From contig CAVZIN010000007.1 in NCBI GenBank assembly GCA_963775315.1, forward strand, positions 1,922,001 through 1,986,000: a DNA stretch of 64,000 bases, read 5' to 3'. Under the pieces are notes generated by a model. That model worked only from the letters and a program-made list of their open reading frames with translations, did not search any database and had not been told where the DNA came from. This stretch comes from CAWGHZ01 sp963775315 (lineage in GTDB: Bacteria; Pseudomonadota; Alphaproteobacteria; MPNO01; DASWLB01). Positions 59,105 through 64,000 of the stretch are shown here, piece after piece. Each line of letters opens with the position of its first letter. The stretch's first letter is position 1. Made by a program: the position numbers and the translations under genes.

Positions 59105-60373
59105 TCAGGCGAGCGGCAGGGAAATCAGCCCGTCGACGAGCTTCGGCTCGAACCAGGTCGATTTGGGCGGCATGATCTCGCCCGCGTCGGCCACCGCGAA
59201 CAGCTCCGAAAGCTGGGTCGGGTAGAGCGCGAACGCGACCGCCATCTCGCCGGAATCGACCCGCTTCGCGAGCTCGGCGAGGCCGCGCGCCCCGCCGACG
59301 AAATCGATGCGCGGATCGGTACGCGGATCGCCGATGCCGAGGATGGGGCCCAGCACCCGCTCGGCCAGCAGGCTGACGTCGAGGCGGCGGGCGGGCGGCG
59401 TGCCCTCCGCGACCGGCTCGCGCGCGGCCAGCCCGTACCACCGCCCGTCGAGGTACATGGCGAAACGGCGCGGCGCGGTGGGCTTGGCGGGCGCGTCGAG
59501 CGGCGCGACCTCGAACCGCTCGGCGAGCCGCGCGCGGAGGTCGTCGGGCGACAGCCCGTTCAAATCGCGCACCACGCGGTTGTAGTCGAGGATATGCACC
59601 TCGTCGTCCGGAAAGCTGACGATCAGGAAGCGGGCCGCGACGGACGGATCGCGCCCGCGGCGCTGGTCGACGGCGCGCGCGCCGGCGGCCGCCCGGTGAT
59701 GGCCGTCCGCGATGTAGAGCGTATCCTCTGCCTCGAACGCCGCGGTGAGCGCGGCGACGTCGTCCGGCTTGTCGATCGGCCATAGCGAATGGCGCGCCCC
59801 GTCCGGCGCGTCGGCCGCGAGCAAAGGCGCGGCTTCGGTCGCCCTGGCGATGCAGCGGGCGATGGCGTCGGACCGGCGGTGCACCACGAACACGGGTCCG
59901 GTATGCGCGTCGACCGCCAGGATCTGGCGCACCCGGTCGTCTTCCTTGTCCGGGCGCGTGAGCTCGTGCCGGCGGATGCGGTTCTCCTGGTAGGCGGCGA
60001 CCGAGCCGGCGGCGGCGATGCCGGTCTGCACTCGTCCGCCCGCTTCGATGCGATAGGCGTAGTAGGCCGGCTTCGCGTCGCGGCGCAGCACGCCGGCCTC
60101 GACTATCCGGTGCAGGTTCCGGCCGCCCTGCTCGTAGACCTTGGGCGCATGCGCGTCGGTTCCGGCCGGGAAGTCGATTTCCGGCTTGGAGACATGGAGG
60201 AAGCTCCAGCGATGCCCCTCGGCCAACGCGCGCGCCTCCTCGGTCGACAGCACGTCGTAGGGCGGCGCGATCACCTCGGCCACGTGGGCCGGGTCGGGCC
60301 GGAGCCCGCGGAACGGCGCGACCAGCGTCTCCGCGTCGGAACCGGGGGCGTATTTGCGTGGGGTGGTCGGCAT
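59105..60373 (-). CDS. DUF1015 family protein
   Basis: A 422-residue conserved protein of unknown function. The N-terminal part has VAPFRGLRPDPAHVAEVIAPPYDVLSTEEAR, FLHVSKPEIDFPAGTD and YQENRIRRHELTRPDKEDDRVR. The central part has LYIADGHHRAAAGARAV and FLIVSFPDDEVHILDYNRVV. It ends FALYPTQLSELFAVADAGEIMPPKSTWFEPKLVDGL. All these are hallmark DUF1015 stretches, with the DGHHR motif resembling a ParB/sulfiredoxin-like nucleotide site. The ATG at 60373 follows GAGGCGAGGTG. The gene is divergent from the dioxygenase with a FixK-type box in between. No function should be assigned. Confidence 0.93.
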   Translation of the reverse strand: MPTTPRKYAPGSDAETLVAPFRGLRPDPAHVAEVIAPPYDVLSTEEARALAEGHRWSFLHVSKPEIDFPAGTDAHAPKVYEQGGRNLHRIVEAGVLRRDAKPAYYAYRIEAGGRVQTGIAAAGSVAAYQENRIRRHELTRPDKEDDRVRQILAVDAHTGPVFVVHRRSDAIARCIARATEAAPLLAADAPDGARHSLWPIDKPDDVAALTAAFEAEDTLYIADGHHRAAAGARAVDQRRGRDPSVAARFLIVSFPDDEVHILDYNRVVRDLNGLSPDDLRARLAERFEVAPLDAPAKPTAPRRFAMYLDGRWYGLAAREPVAEGTPPARRLDVSLLAERVLGPILGIGDPRTDPRIDFVGGARGLAELAKRVDSGEMAVAFALYPTQLSELFAVADAGEIMPPKSTWFEPKLVDGLISLPLA

Positions 60374-60487
60374 CGGGCACCTCGCCTCGTCAGGCGGCGG
60401 AAGGAAACAGAATTCCCTCCGCCGATCAACCCGCCGGGGACGGCCAAATCGTCCCAGCGACCCATTTCCCGGCAGCCAAGCAGAGAT

Positions 60488-60501
60488 TTGATCTCGATCA
60501 A
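60488..60501. promoter_or_regulatory. FixK/FNR-type binding site
   Basis: TTGATCTCGATCAA is a perfect 14-base palindrome matching the FixK/FNR consensus TTGAT-N4-ATCAA. It is centred 62 bp before the start codon of the extradiol-type dioxygenase and 121 bp from the divergent DUF1015 start. Centred at about -41.5 it would serve a transcript starting near 60536. Oxygen-limited activation of the dioxygenase-ccoNO direction is the likely outcome. Confidence 0.75.
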
Positions 60502-60556
60502 CAGCCCCCTGTCCGGCCGGCGGTAGAACCCGATCGCGCCAAACGGGGGTGAAACC

Positions 60557-61555
60557 ATGACTGCGGCACCGGAGCCGATCCGCGACGTCGCCCATATCGG
60601 CCATGTCGAGCTTCTGACGCCGAAGCCGGAAGCGAGCCTCGCCTATTTCACCGATCTCCTCGGCATGGAGGTGGTGCATCGCGAAGGCCAGTCCGCCTAT
60701 CTCCGCGCCTACGGCGACTATGCCGCCACGACGCTGAAGCTGACCGAGGCGGCGACGGCGGGCATCGGCCACCTCGCCTGGCGGGCGGTGAGCCCGCAGG
60801 CGCTGGACCGCCGCGCCCGCGCCATCGCGGCGACCGGGCTCGGTGTCGGCTGGACCAACGGCGATTTCGGCCACGGCCCCGCCTACCGCTTCCGCGATCC
60901 CGACGGGCACGCGATGGAGATCTATTTCGAGGAGGCGCGCTACGTGCCCCCGCCGGAGCTGCGCTCCACCCTCAACAACCTGCCGATGAAGTACCCCGCC
61001 CACGGCGTCGGCGTGCGCCGCACGGACCATGTGGCGCTGCTCTGCCAGGACGTGGCGCGGAACCGCGCCTTCGCCGAGAACGCGCTGGGCCTCGCCTTGC
61101 GCGAGCAGGTGCTCTACGAGAACGGCACGCGCGAGATCGGCTCGTGGATGAGCCCCTCGCCCGTCCATCACGAGCTCGCCTACGTGCTCGACACCGCCGG
61201 CGCGCACGGCAGGCTGCACCATTTCTCGCTCTGGACCGACAATCGCGACGACGTGCTGCGCGCCGCCGACATCTTTCGCGAGAACGGCGTGTTCATCGAG
61301 TCGGGCCCGTCCAAGCACAACAACAGTCAGGCCTTCTACATCTATTCCTACGAGCCGGGCGGCAACCGGGTGGAGATCTACACCGGCAGCTTCCTGGTGT
61401 TCGCGCCGGATTTCGAGCCGGTGGTGTGGGACGAGGCGGCGCGCGGCACCGGTGTCTATTGGGGCGCGGCGCTGCCCGACAGCTTCATGCACTACGCGAC
61501 GCCCGCGGTGCCGGAGGTCCCTTCGGCGGACGTGCCGGTGATCGACCCGCGCTAG
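60557..61555 (+). CDS. Extradiol-type VOC dioxygenase (catechol 2,3-dioxygenase family)
   Basis: A 332-residue two-domain vicinal-oxygen-chelate protein. The N-terminal domain starts IGHVELLTPKPEASLAYFTDLLGMEVVH. The C-terminal domain carries the metal triad read as H158 (RRTDHVALLCQDV), H221 or H222 (RLHHFSLWTDNRDDVLRAADIF) and E273 (NRVEIYTG). The spacing fits Fe(II) or Mn(II) extradiol ring-cleavage enzymes. The closing YEPGGNRVEIYTGSFLVFAPDFEPVVW is typical of homoprotocatechuate-type enzymes. The aromatic substrate is unknown and no other ring-cleavage genes are near. It lies downstream of a FixK-type box and 94 bp upstream of ccoN. Confidence 0.92.
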   Translation: MTAAPEPIRDVAHIGHVELLTPKPEASLAYFTDLLGMEVVHREGQSAYLRAYGDYAATTLKLTEAATAGIGHLAWRAVSPQALDRRARAIAATGLGVGWTNGDFGHGPAYRFRDPDGHAMEIYFEEARYVPPPELRSTLNNLPMKYPAHGVGVRRTDHVALLCQDVARNRAFAENALGLALREQVLYENGTREIGSWMSPSPVHHELAYVLDTAGAHGRLHHFSLWTDNRDDVLRAADIFRENGVFIESGPSKHNNSQAFYIYSYEPGGNRVEIYTGSFLVFAPDFEPVVWDEAARGTGVYWGAALPDSFMHYATPAVPEVPSADVPVIDPR

Positions 61556-61649
61556 GCGCCTTAACCCGGCGTTCACCATCATCGCCACAATATCACAACC
61601 ACAGATTGCAGGGACTGGAAGATCTCGATCATGACGAGCGGGTGCGAGC

Positions 61650-63269
61650 GTGTCTGACACGGGTAAATGGGGCTGGGGTGCCGTTCTGATCGGCTTCGCG
61701 GTGCTGGGGCTGTTCCTTGCCGCGCGCGCCGAGGACACGGCGATATATCTGCACGGGCTGCTGCTGTTCGCCTTCGGCGCGGCGGCAGCGTTCTGGCTGA
61801 TCGCGCGCAACGGCGACCGCGCCGGCCGCCCGGCGGGCGACGCGAGCGGCTATGACGACGCGGTGGTGCGCGCCGGCGTGATCGCCTCCTCCTTCTGGGG
61901 CATCGTCGGCTTCCTGGTCGGGGTCTATCTGGCGCTGGAGCTCGCCTGGCCCGGCTTCAACCTCGACCTGCCCTGGACCAATTTCGGGCGCCTCCGCCCG
62001 GTGCACACGTCGGCGGTGATCTTCGCCTTCGGCGGCAACGTGCTGATCGCGACGTCGTTCTTCGTGGTCCAGCGCACCTGCCGCGCGCGCCTGTTCGGCG
62101 GCTGGACGCCCTGGTTCGTGTTCTGGGGCTACCAGCTCTTCATCGTGATGGCCGCGACCGGCTACGTGATGGGCGTCACCCAGTCGCGCGAGTACGCCGA
62201 GCCCGAATGGTACCAGGACATCTGGCTGACCATCGTGTGGGTCGCCTACCTGGTCGTGTTCCTCGGCACCATCATGCGGCGGCGCGAGCCGCACATCTAC
62301 GTCGCCAACTGGTTCTACCTCGCGTTCATCGTGACCGTCGCGGTGCTGCACCTCGTCAACAACATGGCGGTGCCGATCTCCTGGTCGTCGTCCAAGAGCT
62401 ACTCTCTGTTCTCGGGCGTGCAGGACGCGATGACCCAGTGGTGGTACGGCCACAACGCGGTCGGCTTCTTCCTGACCGCGGGCTTCCTCGGGCTGATGTA
62501 CTACTTCGTGCCGAAGCGCGCGGAGCGGCCGGTCTATTCCTACCGGCTGTCGATCGTGCATTTCTGGTCGCTGATCTTCCTCTACATCTGGGCCGGCCCG
62601 CACCATCTGCACTACACCGCCCTGCCCGACTGGGCGCAGACGCTCGGCATGACCTTCTCGATCATGCTGTGGATGCCGAGCTGGGGCGGGATGATCAACG
62701 GGCTGATGACGCTCTCCGGCGCGTGGGACAAGCTGCGCACCGACCCCGTCCTTCGCATGCTGGTCACCGCCGTCGCGTTCTACGGCATGGCGACGTTCGA
62801 AGGCCCGCTGATGTCGATCCGCTCGGTCAACGCGCTCAGCCACTACACCGACTGGACCATCGGCCATGTCCATTCCGGCGCGCTCGGCTGGGTCGCCTTC
62901 ATCTCGTTCGGCGCGCTCTACCACCTGACGCCGGTGCTGTGGGGCCGGGTGCGGCTCTACTCGCTCCAGCTCGTCGCGCTGCACTACTGGATCGCGACGC
63001 TCGGGATCGTCCTCTACATCACCTCGATGTGGGTGTCGGGCATTCTGCAGGGCCTGATGTGGCGCGCCTACAACTCGCTGGGCTTCCTCGAATACTCGTT
63101 CATCGAGACGGTCATCGCGATGCATCCGTTCTACGCGATCCGGATGCTGGGCGGGGTGCTGTTCCTCGCCGGTGCCCTGGTCATGGTCTACAATTTGTGG
63201 CGCACCGCCCGCGGCGATCTGCGCGTCGAGGAGAGCGTGCGGCCCGCGCCCGCTCCGGCGGTGGCGTGA
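61650..63269 (+). CDS. ccoN: cbb3-type cytochrome c oxidase subunit I
   Basis: The 539-residue catalytic subunit of the high-affinity cbb3 oxidase, with 12 or more membrane helices carrying haem b, haem b3 and CuB. Histidine-bearing motifs are visible: RPVHTSAVIFAFGGN, QWWYGHNAVGFFLTAGFLG (CuB ligand), WAGPHHLHYTALPDW (CuB pair) and YTDWTIGHVHSGALGWVAF (haem ligands). The start is GTG at 61650, with a purine-rich GACGAGCGGG upstream. The N-terminus MSDTGKWGWG runs into the first helix. The next gene ccoO overlaps by one base (TGATG). The oxidase supports respiration at low oxygen, in line with the FixK-type box further upstream. Confidence 0.97.
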   Translation: MSDTGKWGWGAVLIGFAVLGLFLAARAEDTAIYLHGLLLFAFGAAAAFWLIARNGDRAGRPAGDASGYDDAVVRAGVIASSFWGIVGFLVGVYLALELAWPGFNLDLPWTNFGRLRPVHTSAVIFAFGGNVLIATSFFVVQRTCRARLFGGWTPWFVFWGYQLFIVMAATGYVMGVTQSREYAEPEWYQDIWLTIVWVAYLVVFLGTIMRRREPHIYVANWFYLAFIVTVAVLHLVNNMAVPISWSSSKSYSLFSGVQDAMTQWWYGHNAVGFFLTAGFLGLMYYFVPKRAERPVYSYRLSIVHFWSLIFLYIWAGPHHLHYTALPDWAQTLGMTFSIMLWMPSWGGMINGLMTLSGAWDKLRTDPVLRMLVTAVAFYGMATFEGPLMSIRSVNALSHYTDWTIGHVHSGALGWVAFISFGALYHLTPVLWGRVRLYSLQLVALHYWIATLGIVLYITSMWVSGILQGLMWRAYNSLGFLEYSFIETVIAMHPFYAIRMLGGVLFLAGALVMVYNLWRTARGDLRVEESVRPAPAPAVA

Positions 63270-64000
63270 TGCGCGGAATGTTCAGCCACGACCGGATCGA
63301 GCGCCACTCGATCCTGCTTCTGGTGCTGGTGCTGATCGTGGTTTCGATCGGCGGCATCATCGAGATCGCGCCGCTGTTCTGGCTCAACTCGACCATCGAG
63401 AAGGTGCAGGGCATGCGGCCCTACACGCCCCTCGAGCTCAAGGGCCGCGACATCTACGTGCGCGAGGGGTGCTACCTCTGCCACAGCCAGATGATCCGCG
63501 ACCTGCGCGACGAGCAGGCACGCTACGGCCACTACTCGCTCGCCGCCGAATCGATGTACGACCACCCGTTCCAGTGGGGCTCGAAGCGCACCGGCCCCGA
63601 CCTCGCGCGTGTCGGCAACCGCTATTCCGACGCCTGGCACGTCGCGCACCTGACCGATCCCAGGAGCGTCGTGCCGGGCTCGGTGATGCCGGGCTACCCC
63701 TTCCTCGCCACGACGCCGCTGCGCACCGACGACATCGTCGAGCACCTGAAGGCGAACCGCGAGGTCGGCGTGCCCTACACCGACGATGACCTCGCGGACG
63801 CGCCGAACGACGTCGTGCTGCAGGCGACGCCCGACGCCAAGGGCGCGGATGCCTTCCGCAAGCGCTACCCGAAGGCGCAGGTCCGCGACTTCGACGGCAA
63901 TCCCGAGATGGTGTCGGAGCTCGACGCGCTGATCGCCTATCTCCAGATGCTCGGCACGCTGGTCGATTTCAAAACCTATGACCCGAACGCGGCCGGGAAC
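63269..64000 (+). CDS. ccoO: cbb3-type cytochrome c oxidase subunit II (partial)
   Basis: Membrane-anchored monohaem cytochrome c subunit of the cbb3 oxidase, cut by the window end after about 244 residues. One N-terminal membrane helix (ILLLVLVLIVVSIGGIIEI) is followed by LELKGRDIYVREGCYLCHSQ, with the haem-binding CYLCH at residues 68-72. GPDLARVGNRYSDAWHVAHLTDPRSVVPGSVMPGYPFL gives the axial methionine region. No stop codon is present inside the window. ccoQ and ccoP are expected beyond it. It is translationally coupled to ccoN by TGATG. Confidence 0.96.
   Translation, partial: MRGMFSHDRIERHSILLLVLVLIVVSIGGIIEIAPLFWLNSTIEKVQGMRPYTPLELKGRDIYVREGCYLCHSQMIRDLRDEQARYGHYSLAAESMYDHPFQWGSKRTGPDLARVGNRYSDAWHVAHLTDPRSVVPGSVMPGYPFLATTPLRTDDIVEHLKANREVGVPYTDDDLADAPNDVVLQATPDAKGADAFRKRYPKAQVRDFDGNPEMVSELDALIAYLQMLGTLVDFKTYDPNAAGN

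Noticed and set aside
1..64000. CRISPR arrays, tRNA and rRNA genes
   Set aside because: No regularly spaced direct repeats, tRNA T-loop/acceptor patterns or ribosomal RNA signatures were seen on reading the window. A covariance-model search was not possible.

Overview
The window is very GC-rich, densely coded DNA from a bacterium, most likely an alphaproteobacterium. This rests on an HWE-type histidine kinase, an rpmB-tgt pair, TAXI-type TRAP transporters, a FixK/FNR-type box and a cbb3 oxidase operon. No rRNA, tRNA or CRISPR array was seen. No stretch longer than about 300 bases lacks a gene.

Region 1 (1-17.8 kb) is core metabolism and transport. It holds a binding-protein-dependent ABC uptake system (permease cut by the left edge). 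It is divergent from a methylthioadenosine salvage operon (mtnP, mtnA, and a fused class II aldolase/short-chain dehydrogenase) followed by a small methyltransferase. Next come a dienelactone hydrolase, an orphan HWE histidine kinase, rpmB-tgt, a TAXI-TRAP transporter whose binding protein carries a one-base frameshift, a second fused TRAP permease, and a flavin-dependent monooxygenase/acyl-CoA dehydrogenase-like enzyme.

Region 2 (17.8-57.7 kb) is a large surface-polysaccharide locus in alternating strand blocks. The left minus block has an O-antigen ligase/polymerase-like protein, gmhB and gmhA. A plus block follows with a GT4 glycosyltransferase, a heparinase II/III-like protein, two AsnB-type amidotransferases and a glycosyltransferase. 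A long minus block is read from 45.75 kb down to 30.0 kb: bi-domain oxidoreductase, GT4-methyltransferase fusion, second heparinase II/III-like protein, Wzm, Wzt with extra C-terminal domains, a giant radical SAM protein, a coiled-coil methyltransferase and a small membrane-anchored protein. A plus block from 46 kb has a polyprenyl-phosphate-type GT2, a third AsnB, two methyltransferases, an SMR/EamA-like small flippase and a GT-C transferase. An IS5-family element separates these from an ABC-2 permease-like fusion, an LPG-synthase-type integral membrane protein and a glycosidase-like lipoprotein.

The locus reads as the pathway for an ABC-exported glycan with heptose, amidated sugars and methyl groups. 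The most notable feature is a roughly 100-residue predicted beta-sandwich module. It recurs in Wzt, in the radical SAM protein (about four copies), inside the alcohol dehydrogenase half of the bi-domain oxidoreductase, at the C-terminus of the GT-C transferase and, more weakly, in the small anchored protein. It may be a shared glycan-recognition domain for the whole machine. No priming glycosyltransferase is visible in the window.

Region 3 (57.8-64 kb) returns to ordinary genes: a FliD-like orphan, a cupin, a DUF1015 protein, and, downstream of a perfect FixK-type palindrome, an extradiol-type dioxygenase and ccoNO (ccoO cut by the right edge).
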